A stretch of 64,000 nt of DNA. Origin: Amycolatopsis sp. MtRt-6 (GTDB lineage Bacteria; Actinomycetota; Actinomycetes; Mycobacteriales; Pseudonocardiaceae). A program made the position numbers and the translations under genes. Within the stretch, counting starts at the first letter, position 1; every line of letters starts with the position of its first letter. Positions 53,400-62,022 of the stretch are shown here, piece by piece. The notes below the pieces were generated by a model. The model did no database searches and was not told the DNA's origin. It saw only the letters and a program-made list of their open reading frames with translations. The stretch is from assembly GCF_017308975.1 (NCBI RefSeq), contig NZ_JADWPD010000046.1, positions 17,423 through 81,422 on the forward strand, read 5' to 3'.

Positions 53400-55265
53400 T
53401 CAGTCCGATGTGAACGTTTCCGGTGGCTCGTCGAGGAGGAGCAGGCCCCGCAGTTCGCGCGGCGTCACGGAAAGGTCGTTGAGCTTCCTCGTGGCGGCCG
53501 TGTTCACGGCGGCTCGCAGAGCGCGATCGGTCCCGGGGAGCTCGCTGCCGGAAGCGGCGTCACGTACCGACTTCAAGCCCACCTCGAGTCGGTCCACCAG
53601 GGCTTCCCGATCGCGCCCACGCCGGGCGGTCATCCGGCGTACCTCGAGCATGACCAAAGCTGCGAACGCCTCCCGTGCGCCGGGATCCTCGGTCAAGATC
53701 GCGGCCAGGTTCCCGGCGCGGTCGTCGTAACAGGATTCGAGCCGGCGCAGTACAGCCGCGGCGACACCGACCGAATGGTTCTTGATCGCGGCGAGGTTGA
53801 ACGCGAACGCGCCGACCCGGCCGTTCCGGACGATCTCGTCGCCCTCCCGAGGACCGCCGATCACCGAGACCGGACCGGACGGCAGCCCGGACGGCCCGAG
53901 CAGGGCACCGGACCCGTCGACCTCCACCCCGCGCCCGGTACGCCGGTGCTGCACGGCGATCTTCTTCCGCAGGAGCGCCGCCCAGAGCGCCGACCCGGTT
54001 CGCCCGTAGTCCGGCTCCCGTCCGAAGTTCGAGATCACCAGGTCCGCTTCGAGGGTTTGCGACGACGACGCTCCGGCCACCGACACCAGCAGCGTGCCTG
54101 CCTCGGTGCCGTCGATCCGGCCCACCTTTCCCGTGACGAGGGTGACCGGCCCACCGCCGTCGATCGCCGCGTCGACGACCTCGGTGGTGTACGCGACAGC
54201 GCCGACCCGCAGGGTGGCCAGCAGCGTCCCGTACTGGTCGAGGAGCCCGCGCAGGTCGGCGGACGGGATCCGGGCCAGTACCCCGGGCAGGTGGGGCTCC
54301 CACGACTTCGAGACCCGTTCCGACACGACAGCAGGCGGAACGTCGGGGTGCTCGCGAGCGACGATCGCACACGCCCGCTCCCATTCGGCCACGACGCGCA
54401 TCAGCAGGTTCTGGCGGCCTTCGTAGCTTTCGCGGTGCAGCCGGGGTGCCGGCAGATCGAGAACGCGATGCCGGTGGTCCGGCGGGTAGGTCCGCAGCAT
54501 CCGGCCGGAGCGGGAGATCATGGCGATCTTTCCCCGGTGCCCGCGCCGCAACAGCAACGCGGCCACGTCGTAGGCGGTGAGCAACGTGCCGATGATGACG
54601 ACCGTCGCGTCCGGCCCGGTGCCGAGGATGCGCGCGATCCCCGCTTCGGAGTACGGGCGCCGCACGAAGGCCGGGTGGTTCACCACCTCGGCCGCGAAGG
54701 GGAGGTCCCTTTCCTCCAAGCCCGTCGCGATGACGACGTGGTCGGCGCGGAGAGTCACGCGCCCGGGCTCGGCATCGTCGCCGGGCAGGCAGAACCGGTC
54801 GACGACGACGTGGCACCCGCCGGCAGCGGTTGCCACGTCGACCACCTCGCCGTCGGCTTCGACCAGGCTCACGTCGTCCGCCGCCTCCCGCGCGGCCCGA
54901 GCCAGGCGGCCGGCCAGGTAGTCGGCGTAGATCCGGCGCGGCGCGGGCCCGGACTCGGTGAACGTGAAGCCGCTCCACTCCGGGGGCCAGCCGGCCCGGT
55001 CGGCCTCGCTGTTCGCCCAGTCCACGAAATCGTCGACGTCCTCACGGAACATCGACATCCGGCCCGCCTGGATGTTGAAGACGTGCTGCCAGTGGTTTCC
55101 GGCCCGGTGGTAGGCCACGCCCGCGCTGCGATACCCGGGGTGCCGCTCGATCAGCACCACCTGCACGGGCTCTCGCGCGAACTGGAGCAGCCGGACCGCG
55201 GTGGCAGTGCCGCCCAGACCCGCTCCGACGATGACCACCCGGGGCACCTGGTCCGACAGCCGCAT
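53400..55265 (-). CDS. FAD/NAD(P)-binding oxidoreductase (FAD-NAD(P)-binding PF13454 type)
   Basis: 621 residues. The N-terminus PRVVIVGAGLGGTATAVRLL is followed by SAGVAYHRAGNHWQHVFNIQ (the family's V-A-Y-x-x-x-x-x-H-x-L/F-N block) and MSMFREDVDDFVDWAN. A second nucleotide fold is in ATVVIIGTLLTAYDVAALLL. The C-terminal 150 residues are helical and not recognised. Homologues (HpnW/YdhS-like) are flavoproteins of unknown substrate, sometimes in siderophore or metabolite clusters. ATG at 55265 with AGGAG upstream. Co-directional with the PEP-utilising gene, probably one transcript. Confidence 0.82.
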   Translation of the reverse strand: MRLSDQVPRVVIVGAGLGGTATAVRLLQFAREPVQVVLIERHPGYRSAGVAYHRAGNHWQHVFNIQAGRMSMFREDVDDFVDWANSEADRAGWPPEWSGFTFTESGPAPRRIYADYLAGRLARAAREAADDVSLVEADGEVVDVATAAGGCHVVVDRFCLPGDDAEPGRVTLRADHVVIATGLEERDLPFAAEVVNHPAFVRRPYSEAGIARILGTGPDATVVIIGTLLTAYDVAALLLRRGHRGKIAMISRSGRMLRTYPPDHRHRVLDLPAPRLHRESYEGRQNLLMRVVAEWERACAIVAREHPDVPPAVVSERVSKSWEPHLPGVLARIPSADLRGLLDQYGTLLATLRVGAVAYTTEVVDAAIDGGGPVTLVTGKVGRIDGTEAGTLLVSVAGASSSQTLEADLVISNFGREPDYGRTGSALWAALLRKKIAVQHRRTGRGVEVDGSGALLGPSGLPSGPVSVIGGPREGDEIVRNGRVGAFAFNLAAIKNHSVGVAAAVLRRLESCYDDRAGNLAAILTEDPGAREAFAALVMLEVRRMTARRGRDREALVDRLEVGLKSVRDAASGSELPGTDRALRAAVNTAATRKLNDLSVTPRELRGLLLLDEPPETFTSD

Positions 55266-55453
55266 CTCGCCACTCCTGTCCTGCCGAATTCCGCGAACGG
55301 CCACGATCAGCGCTCCGCGCGGACGCCCGCCGCCGACAGCGAGCAATGAGATTACCTTGAGCAGCCTGGGTCGCACCGCGGCCGATCGTGTTCACGCGAT
55401 GACCCGGCCAGGTCGGACCGCCGACAGCGGGCGATGCCGGCCGCGTCGGCGAA

Positions 55454-56560
55454 TCACCGCCAGACTCCGCGCGCCGAGCGGTCCGGACTGGCTGCGGCCC
55501 CAAAGGATGTTGCTGGAGAGTCGGACAAGCTCCGGTAGAAGGTCCGATGGGCTTCGGCGGCCGCGGCCCACCTGTAGCGCCGGGCCAATGCCCGCCCGGG
55601 TGCCGGGTCGGCGCCGTCGAGCGCCGCGCGCAGCTCGCGGGCGAAGCCGGGCGGGTCGGCGGCAAACCTCGCGGCGGCACCGAAGACCTCACGCAGCACG
55701 GGCAGGTCGCGGGTCACCACCGGCACTCCGGCGGCGAGTGCCTCCATCGCGGCCAGCCCGAAGCCCTCCTTGGTGGACGGGAACGCGAACACCGCCGCCG
55801 AAGCGACCAGCGACGGCAGTTCGTCGTGCCGGACCGGGCCCAGCACCACTGGCTCGACGCCCAGCTCGGCGGCGCGTTTCTCCCAGCGGGTGCGGTAGTC
55901 GCGGTAGTCGAAGAGGGTCTCGCCGCCGGCGATGAGCAGGCGGAGGCCCGGTTCGGCCAGCAGTGCGAACGCTTCCAGCAGGTCCAGTGAGCCCTTCCGC
56001 GGCTCGATCCCGCCGACGGCGAGCACGTAGCGCCCCCGCTCCGAGGTCCGTGGGGCCGTCGCGAAGCGGTCGTAGTCGACGCCGTTGGGGATCACCGCCG
56101 CCTCGATGCCCCAGCCGTCGCGGACCTCCGCGGCGACCGAGGCCGAGACGCAGACGTGCGCGTACGGCCGGACGATCGCGCGCTCGTGGCACGCCGCCAG
56201 CTCCGGCGTCGTGAAAGTGTCGAGGTGGTGGACCGTCCGGACGCACCGGTCGACGGCGTTCGCGCTGATGCAGTCCTGCGCGTGCACGACGTCGTAGGCG
56301 GCCGGGGTGAACGCGGCACGCAGCACCGCGATCGACCGCAGGATCCGCTCCCCCACGGACTCGTCCGCGAGGTCGGGGAACGGGACGATCGCCAGCCGCA
56401 CGCGCGGGTCGACCGGCCGGAAGAACCCCGCGTCGCCGCCGCGTCCAAGGGTCCACACGGTGACGTCCTCGCCGAGTTCCGCCAGCGCCTCGGCCAGGGA
56501 AAGGGTGTGCACGACCCCACCGCGGGGTTTGGTCGAGTAGCTCAGCAGGGCGATGCGCAT
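55454..56560 (-). CDS. MSMEG_0565-family glycosyltransferase (GT4)
   Basis: 368 residues, last gene of the nitrilase cluster. MRIALLSYSTKPRGGVVHTL is the nearly invariant start of this family. The body has VVHAQDCISANAV, VIPNGVDYDRFATAP, LAVGGIEPRKGSLDLLEAFA and the donor-site block FAFPSTKEGFGLAAMEALAAGVPVV (E-x-x-x-x-x-x-x-E). The protein should transfer an activated sugar. GGAGG before the ATG, which overlaps the nitrilase stop (TGATG). Its dependable linkage to nitrilase clusters implies that the product is glycosylated or that a sugar conjugate is made. Confidence 0.92.
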   Translation of the reverse strand: MRIALLSYSTKPRGGVVHTLSLAEALAELGEDVTVWTLGRGGDAGFFRPVDPRVRLAIVPFPDLADESVGERILRSIAVLRAAFTPAAYDVVHAQDCISANAVDRCVRTVHHLDTFTTPELAACHERAIVRPYAHVCVSASVAAEVRDGWGIEAAVIPNGVDYDRFATAPRTSERGRYVLAVGGIEPRKGSLDLLEAFALLAEPGLRLLIAGGETLFDYRDYRTRWEKRAAELGVEPVVLGPVRHDELPSLVASAAVFAFPSTKEGFGLAAMEALAAGVPVVTRDLPVLREVFGAAARFAADPPGFARELRAALDGADPAPGRALARRYRWAAAAEAHRTFYRSLSDSPATSFGAAASPDRSARGVWR

Positions 56561-57390
56561 CAGGCCTCCCGGTACACCGACGGTTTCCGCTCGCCCAGGT
56601 GGTGCAGCACGCGCCGGGCGTTGGCGAGTTCCTGCCCGACGTCGAGCTCGGCCACCGCGATCCCGGCCTTCGACCACGTGCGGGCGAGGATTTCCCCGCC
56701 GGGTCCGACGACCTTGGCCTGGCCGAGGAACCGCATCCCGCCCATCGCACCGGTCTGGTTGGACGAGACGAGCACGACCTGGTTCTCCGCGGCCCGCGCC
56801 TGGTCGTAGAGGTCGAACAGGCGGGATTGGCGGTCCTGGGCCATCCGGGGTGCCCGGTTGGTGATACTGGTCGGCCACGCGCTCAGGCAGGCGACGATGT
56901 CGGCGCCGTCGAGGGCGAGGGACCGGGCCGACTCGGGGAAGGTCTTGTCGTAGTCGATCAGCATGCCCAGCCGCCCGACCGGGGTGTCGAACGCGGCGAA
57001 CCGGTCACCCGGCTGGTAGGCGACGCTCTCCCCCGGCGGCTGGTGGACCTTGCGGTGCCGGCCGAGCACCCCGTCACCGGTCACGCAGACCGCCGAGTTG
57101 TAGCGCTGCGGCCCGTCGGCCTCGCAGTAGCCCACGCAGACGACCATCTCCGCGGCCAGCGAAGCGATGGTCTTCAGCTCGGCGCAGTCCGGGTCGAGGG
57201 CCGGGGGCAGGGCGTCCGGGTCGGGGTGGCGCAAGTCGGCGAGGTAACCGCCGAGGGCCGCGTCCGGCAGCACCAGCAGCGCGGCGCCCGACGTGCGCGC
57301 GTGGTCGATCAGCGTCGCGATGCGCTGGAGGTCGAAGTCGAGGTCGCGGCCGAAGTGCGCGGCCACGGCCCCTATGCGGATCTGCCCCAT
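56560..57390 (-). CDS. Nitrilase-superfamily paralogue with altered catalytic triad
   Basis: 276 residues, complete and in frame, about as long as its intact neighbour. The expected Glu is Asp43 (VLPDAALGGYL), the Lys is kept (K114 in HRKVHQP) and the nucleophilic Cys is Asp146 (GMLIDYDKTFPES). The rest of the fold, including the N-Q-T-G and dimer surfaces, is conserved. With no cysteine it cannot act as a normal nitrilase, amidase or cyanide hydratase; it may be a regulatory or structural partner of the active enzyme. It starts 19 bp inside that gene. Confidence 0.85.
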   Translation of the reverse strand: MGQIRIGAVAAHFGRDLDFDLQRIATLIDHARTSGAALLVLPDAALGGYLADLRHPDPDALPPALDPDCAELKTIASLAAEMVVCVGYCEADGPQRYNSAVCVTGDGVLGRHRKVHQPPGESVAYQPGDRFAAFDTPVGRLGMLIDYDKTFPESARSLALDGADIVACLSAWPTSITNRAPRMAQDRQSRLFDLYDQARAAENQVVLVSSNQTGAMGGMRFLGQAKVVGPGGEILARTWSKAGIAVAELDVGQELANARRVLHHLGERKPSVYREA

Positions 57391-58220
57391 CCACGTGACA
57401 CTAACGCGTACGCCTCGGGCCGGCGGTCGGCCAGGTGTGCCATCGACCGCCGGGCCGTGGCCAGCGCCGCCCCGACGTCGAGTTCGGCGACGGCCATGCC
57501 CTCGACGACGCCGGTGTCGGCCAGGATCTCGCCACCCGGGTCGACGACCTTGGCGCTCGCGACGAACCGCAGGTCACCGAAGGTGCCGGACTGGTTGGCC
57601 GAGAGCCAGACGATCTGGTTCTCCAGCGCGCGGGCCCGGTCGAACAGGTCGAACCGGCGCTTCCAGCGGTCTTCGGCGAGGTCGGCGGCCGGGTTGGTCC
57701 GGCTGCCGGGCCAGGCCGACATGCAGACGACGATCTCGGCGCCGTCGAGCGCCAGCGCCCGCGCGGATTCGGGGAACGCCTTGTCGTAGCAGATGAGCAT
57801 GCCCAGCCGCCCGACCGGCGTGTCGAACGCGGCGAACTCCCCACCCGCGCCGTAGCTGGCGTTCTCGGAGAGGGGCTGGTGGACCTTGCGGTGGTGGCCA
57901 AGGAGGCCGTCGCCGCTGACGCACACCGCGGAGTTGTACCGGCGGCCGGCATCGAGTTCGCAGTACCCGGCGGTCACCACCAGGTCGCCGGCCAGCGAGG
58001 CCAGCCGTTTCAGCTCCGGGCCGTCGGCGGCCAGCGCGGGCGGCCCTTCGGCGCCGCCGTCGAGGTTGGCGAGGTAGCCGCCGAGCGCGGCTTCGGGCAG
58101 GGCCAGCAGCCGGACGCCTTCGGCCTTCGCCTCGCCGATCAGCTTCTCGATGCGCGCGAAGTCGGCTTCGAGGTCGCGGTCGAACGGCGCGGCGACCGCG
58201 GCCATCCTCAGTGTCGTCAT
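57372..58220 (-). CDS. Nit1C-type nitrilase (carbon-nitrogen hydrolase)
   Basis: 282 residues. The catalytic triad is complete: E43 (ALPEAALGGYL), K112 (HRKVHQP) and C144 (GMLICYDKAFPES). The A-L-G-G-Y-L and Q-S-G-T-F-G-D segments are typical of the Nit1C clade rather than of plant or fungal nitrilases. In Pseudomonas the Nit1C cluster has been linked to growth on cyanide as nitrogen source. ATG at 58220 overlaps the upstream stop (ATGA). Substrate (HCN or an organic nitrile) is inferred from family. Confidence 0.93.
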   Translation of the reverse strand: MTTLRMAAVAAPFDRDLEADFARIEKLIGEAKAEGVRLLALPEAALGGYLANLDGGAEGPPALAADGPELKRLASLAGDLVVTAGYCELDAGRRYNSAVCVSGDGLLGHHRKVHQPLSENASYGAGGEFAAFDTPVGRLGMLICYDKAFPESARALALDGAEIVVCMSAWPGSRTNPAADLAEDRWKRRFDLFDRARALENQIVWLSANQSGTFGDLRFVASAKVVDPGGEILADTGVVEGMAVAELDVGAALATARRSMAHLADRRPEAYALVSRGWGRSA

Positions 58221-59587
58221 GAGTTCCCCAATCCGGTGACGCCGCCGTCGATGGCGCGCGTCAGTTCGCCGTCCGGCCAGCGCAGCGCGACGCCGGTGCC
58301 CGCCACCAGCTCGCCGCAGGCCGCGGTGACCGCGGGCCCGGCGGGCGCCGGAGCACCGGCGGTGAGCATGGCGAAGCCCGGGAAGCAGGTCAGCCAGTCC
58401 CCGGTGGACGCTCCAGGTGGCCGTGGGACCTTTTCGACGTCCAAGACCGCGCCGCAACCGGACGCCTCGGCGAGCATGCCGAGCGTGCCGGCAATCCCGG
58501 CCATCGAGACGTCCTTCGCGGCAGCCGGTCTCGCCCTGGCCACCGAACCGAGCAGTTCCCGCAGCTCAGGCGTGCGGCGGAAGCTCGTCGAATCCCACTG
58601 CCGTCCCGTGTGGCCGGGCCGCCAGCCCCCGCCGAGGTCGGCGGTGAGCCAGACGCGCTGCCCCGGTTTCCCGCCCCCGCCGGGCACCGGATCGGTGGTC
58701 CGGCCCAGCGCGGTGACCGAAAGCGAAGCCGGGACGCCGAACTGCGTGTGCCCGCCGAGCACCGGAACGCCGTACGCCTCGCTCGCCTTCCGCAGTCCAC
58801 TGAGGACACGGGCGGCGAAGGACGCGTCCCGGGCACCGAGCGCGTCCAGCAACCCGGTCGGCGTGGCGCCCATCGCGGCCAGGTCGTTGAGGTTGACCAG
58901 CACCGAGCACCAGCCCGCCCACTCCGGGTCGCGCTCGACCATGGCCGGGATGATCGCGTCGCAGGCGGCAACGACATCGGTGCCGGGCAGCGGCACGCCG
59001 TCGTCGCCGACGAAGCCGGGCACGCCGGTCAGCCCGCGCAGCAGCGGCCCGAGTGCGGCCTTGGTCGCGCGGGCCAGCTCGGCGATCCGGCCGATCGGCC
59101 AGCGCATCAGCAGGTGCTCGCGACCGGCGACGGTCACCGGCCACAGACGCTGCCAGCCGAGCCGGGTGAACAGCTTCTCGGTGCGGGTCTGGACGGTGGC
59201 CTCGAACCGCAGCGCGCCTTCGGCCTCGGCCCGTGCGCAGGCCGCGCGGACCAGCGCCGAGCCGATGCCGGGCGGCGAGCCGGGGGCGACGACCAGGCGG
59301 CCGCCGCGCCACCAGCCGAGGTCGGGACCGCCGGTGGCCGGGCCGAGCCGGACGCCGCCGAGCACGGCTCCGGCGGTGTCCCGCGCGACCAGGACGATCG
59401 TGCGCGGGTCGGTGTCGTGGTCGTCGAGGTCGTGCCCGGCGAACAGGCCCTGCCGCGCCACGAACGCCTCGTGGCGCAACGCGCGGTACGCCGTCAGTCC
59501 AGTGTGGCCGGCTTCGGAGATGTGGAACGCGGGGCGGGCGGCGACGCTGCGGACGTCGCCGAGCAGCGCGAGGATGTCGTGGTCCAC
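58217..59587 (-). CDS. MSMEG_0567/sll0787-family: GNAT plus AIR-synthase-like fusion
   Basis: 456 residues. About 1-165 form a GNAT acetyltransferase (YRALRHEAFVARQGLF, VLGGVRLGPA, GIGSALVRAACARAEAEG), and about 185-456 an AIR synthase/selenophosphate-synthase-like ATP-binding domain (GDDGVPLPGTDVVAACDAII, VLVNLNDLAAMGATPTGLLD, VPVLGGHTQFG, AAKDVSMAGIAGTLGMLAEA). In cyanobacteria these parts are two genes (sll0786/sll0787); in actinobacteria they are fused as here. The ATP-using half probably activates a substrate for cyclisation. Stop overlaps the nitrilase start. Confidence 0.92.
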   Translation of the reverse strand: MDHDILALLGDVRSVAARPAFHISEAGHTGLTAYRALRHEAFVARQGLFAGHDLDDHDTDPRTIVLVARDTAGAVLGGVRLGPATGGPDLGWWRGGRLVVAPGSPPGIGSALVRAACARAEAEGALRFEATVQTRTEKLFTRLGWQRLWPVTVAGREHLLMRWPIGRIAELARATKAALGPLLRGLTGVPGFVGDDGVPLPGTDVVAACDAIIPAMVERDPEWAGWCSVLVNLNDLAAMGATPTGLLDALGARDASFAARVLSGLRKASEAYGVPVLGGHTQFGVPASLSVTALGRTTDPVPGGGGKPGQRVWLTADLGGGWRPGHTGRQWDSTSFRRTPELRELLGSVARARPAAAKDVSMAGIAGTLGMLAEASGCGAVLDVEKVPRPPGASTGDWLTCFPGFAMLTAGAPAPAGPAVTAACGELVAGTGVALRWPDGELTRAIDGGVTGLGNS

Positions 59588-59588
59588 G

Positions 59589-60659
59589 TCAGGCTCCCGC
59601 CGCGCTCAGCAGGCCGCAGGCACCGCACGCGGCGCAGCCCGCGCCCTGGTCGGCCCCGGTCATCCCGGCGGCCCGCAGCAGCGCCGCGACCCGGCTGGTG
59701 ACCTCGGCGACCAGCGACGGCGGAGGCGCGGTGGCGCCGTCGCGGCGGGCCAGGGTGCCGAGCATGGGCCGCATCGGGACGACGAACGGGTAGACACCCA
59801 GGCCGATCAGCCGCCCGGCGCCCTCGACGAGGTCGTCCGGGTTCTCGCCGAGCCCGATCAGCAGGTACGTCGAGACGCGGTTGCGGCCGAAGACCCGAAC
59901 GGCCTCCGCCCACGCGGCCTCGTACTCGGCCAGCGGCACGGTCGACTTGCCCGGCATCCACCGCCGCCGGACGGCGTCGTCGAGCGACTCGACGTGGATG
60001 CCGATCGACGTCGCCCCGGCTTCGCGGAGTTCGGTGAGCACGCCGAGGTCGCCCGGCGGCTCGATCTGCACCTGGATCGGCAGGCCCGGCACGGCGTCGA
60101 GCACCGCCCGGACGCACCGGAGGAGGTGCCGGGCGCCGCGGTCGGGCCCGGCCGTGGTCCCGATCGTCATCACCATCTGCCGGACGCCGTCGAGCCGCAC
60201 GGCCGCCTCGGCGACCTCCGCCAGCTGCTGCGGCGTCTTCGCGGCCACGGTGGATCCTGCCCGCAGTGACTCTTCGATGGTGCAGAACCGGCAGCGCTGG
60301 TCCTCGGCGTACCGGATGCACGTCTGCACGACGGTCGTCGCGAGGACGTCCTTGCCGTGCAGCAGTGCGATCTTCCGGTACGGCACGCCATCCGAAGTGG
60401 ACAGATCGTAGAACCGCGGCCGCGCCACCGGGGTCACGCTCAGGCCGAGGTCGACCGTCCCCCGGTGGATCCGGCCGTCGCGGACCTCGTACGGGCTTTC
60501 GGGGTTCAGCGGCAGCGTCGCGTTGGCACCGTCGACGACCAGGTGGCCGTCGTCGCTCGGCCCGGCGCCCTTGCTGCGTTGTACGGGTGCGTCCACTCGC
60601 ACCCCGCGGACGGCGATGTCGGCGCGGGTGTCCAGGTCTTCTTCGATGCCAACGCGCAC
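59589..60659 (-). CDS. MSMEG_0568-family radical SAM enzyme
   Basis: 356 residues. The cluster-binding motif is C114-X8-C123-X2-C126 (QTCIRYAEDQRCRFCTIEE), longer than the usual CX3CX2C but characteristic of this clade and of lipoyl-synthase-like relatives. The barrel continues with VMTIGTTAGPDRGARHLLR, IQVQIEPPGDLGVL and IGIHVESLDDAVRRRW. A C-terminal cysteine set GCAACGACG may hold an auxiliary cluster. GTG start at 60659 with AGGAG. Performs a radical step in the Nit1C pathway; reaction unknown. Confidence 0.92.
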   Translation of the reverse strand: MRVGIEEDLDTRADIAVRGVRVDAPVQRSKGAGPSDDGHLVVDGANATLPLNPESPYEVRDGRIHRGTVDLGLSVTPVARPRFYDLSTSDGVPYRKIALLHGKDVLATTVVQTCIRYAEDQRCRFCTIEESLRAGSTVAAKTPQQLAEVAEAAVRLDGVRQMVMTIGTTAGPDRGARHLLRCVRAVLDAVPGLPIQVQIEPPGDLGVLTELREAGATSIGIHVESLDDAVRRRWMPGKSTVPLAEYEAAWAEAVRVFGRNRVSTYLLIGLGENPDDLVEGAGRLIGLGVYPFVVPMRPMLGTLARRDGATAPPPSLVAEVTSRVAALLRAAGMTGADQGAGCAACGACGLLSAAGA

Positions 60660-60668
60660 GGACCGCTC

Positions 60669-61181
60669 CTAGAACATGTAGGTGGAGTTGATGATGGCGC
60701 CCTTGCGCGCGTAGTGGATCAGCGCGTCCTGCACATCCAGGGGGTGGGTCGGGATGACGCCTTCGATGAGGTCCTCCTCGCGGGCACCGTGCAGCGACAG
60801 GCCGAACCGGCAGCAGTAGGCCTTGCCGCCTTCGCTGATGAACGTCTTGAGCTGGTCGTTGATGTTCAGCTCGCCCGGGAACGCGGCGTTGCCGGTGGTC
60901 GGGAAGCCGCGGGTGGCCAGGCAGTTCAGCGAACCCGGGCCGTAGAAGTAGATCGCGGCCTCGAAGCCCTTTCGCAGCGCGCGGGTCGCCTGCAGGATCG
61001 CCACGAAGCTCACCGACGACTCGTGCGCGATGCCGTGCACGAGCGTGAAATAGCTCTGGCCGGGTTCGGCCTGGTAGTCCGGGAAGACCTTGGTCCCGCC
61101 GTACAGGCTCGATCCCTGCGGCAGCGACGGGTGCGGGATCTCGTCGAGGCTGGTCTTCTCGGTCTCGGTCAGCTCTGCCAT
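60669..61181 (-). CDS. MSMEG_0572/Sll0783-family nitrogen-starvation response protein
   Basis: 170 residues. Diagnostic strings: SLYGGTKVFPDYQAEPGQSY, VSFVAILQATRALRKGFEAA and SLNCLATRGFPTTGN, ending ARKGAIINSTYMF. The Synechocystis homologue Sll0783 is strongly induced by nitrogen starvation and affects polyhydroxybutyrate storage. DsrE-like fold is likely. ATG at 61181 fits the family start; it is 4 bp downstream of the amidohydrolase stop. Confidence 0.93.
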   Translation of the reverse strand: MAELTETEKTSLDEIPHPSLPQGSSLYGGTKVFPDYQAEPGQSYFTLVHGIAHESSVSFVAILQATRALRKGFEAAIYFYGPGSLNCLATRGFPTTGNAAFPGELNINDQLKTFISEGGKAYCCRFGLSLHGAREEDLIEGVIPTHPLDVQDALIHYARKGAIINSTYMF

Positions 61182-61185
61182 CGGT

Positions 61186-62022
61186 CTATTTCCCTTTCTT
61201 CGGTCCGTACAGCACGTCGAACGTGCCGCGGAAAACCAGGTCGGCGAGTTCGCCGTCGCCGGCGGCGGCGGCCAGCTTCGCGAGTTCGCCCTCGTGATCG
61301 CCCCACGGCTGGTCGGAGGCGAACAGCACGCGGTCGTGGCCGAGGCCACGGCGGGAGATCTCCTCGACGAGCCAGCGCGGCGTGAAGCCGATCGCCCAGG
61401 ACAGGTCCGTGTAGACTTGCTTGCCGGCGGCGATCCAGTCGAAGAAGCGGCCGCCGACGAGCTTGATGTGCCCGCTCATCCCGCCGCCGAAGTGGACGAG
61501 GTGCAGCTTGACGTCGCCGGCGTAGTCATCGACGAGCTTGCCGACCTCGTCGATGTCCGACGCCGCGCCCGGCGAGGTGTGGACGTGCACGACCAAGTCG
61601 TGCTCCCTCGCCGTGGCGAAGATCCGGTCCAGCTGCGGCCGGCACGCGGGGTCGGACGCTCGGCCGCCGAGCAGGAAGCTGAGCTTGAGCGCCCGCACGC
61701 CTTCTTCGCCGGCCAGTTTCAGTGCTTCTTCGATCCGGTCGGCGTCTTCGGCACGTGGGGACACCCACAGCGCGGCGCTGATCCGGTCGTCGTTGCTCGC
61801 CGCTTCGACGCAGAGTTCGTTGAAGGAGAACGCGATCGCCGGGTCCGGCACGCCGTAGTTCGGGATCACCAATGCCCGCTCGGTGCCCTCGCTGTCCAAA
61901 TCGGACAGCAGCTCCCCGATCGTGCCGCGGGCGCCGATCGCCGGGGCGACCGGTGGTCCCCCGTAGAACGGATAAGCGGGCAGCACGCCCAGGTGCCGGT
62001 GGGCGTCGTTCGTCCACTTCAT
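61186..62022 (-). CDS. Amidohydrolase-2-family protein of the nitrilase cluster
   Basis: 278 residues. MKWTNDAHRHLGVLP supplies an H-x-H-like N-terminal metal site (HRH), then VRALKLSFLLGG, LVVHVHTSPGAASD (H-x-H), VHFGGGMSGHIKL, and FASDQPWGDHEGELAKLAAA with the late Asp. These follow the ACMSD/amidohydrolase-2 layout: TIM barrel with one metal. ATG overlaps the oxidoreductase stop (TGATG). Hydrolysis or decarboxylation of a cluster intermediate is likely, substrate unknown. Confidence 0.88.
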   Translation of the reverse strand: MKWTNDAHRHLGVLPAYPFYGGPPVAPAIGARGTIGELLSDLDSEGTERALVIPNYGVPDPAIAFSFNELCVEAASNDDRISAALWVSPRAEDADRIEEALKLAGEEGVRALKLSFLLGGRASDPACRPQLDRIFATAREHDLVVHVHTSPGAASDIDEVGKLVDDYAGDVKLHLVHFGGGMSGHIKLVGGRFFDWIAAGKQVYTDLSWAIGFTPRWLVEEISRRGLGHDRVLFASDQPWGDHEGELAKLAAAAGDGELADLVFRGTFDVLYGPKKGK

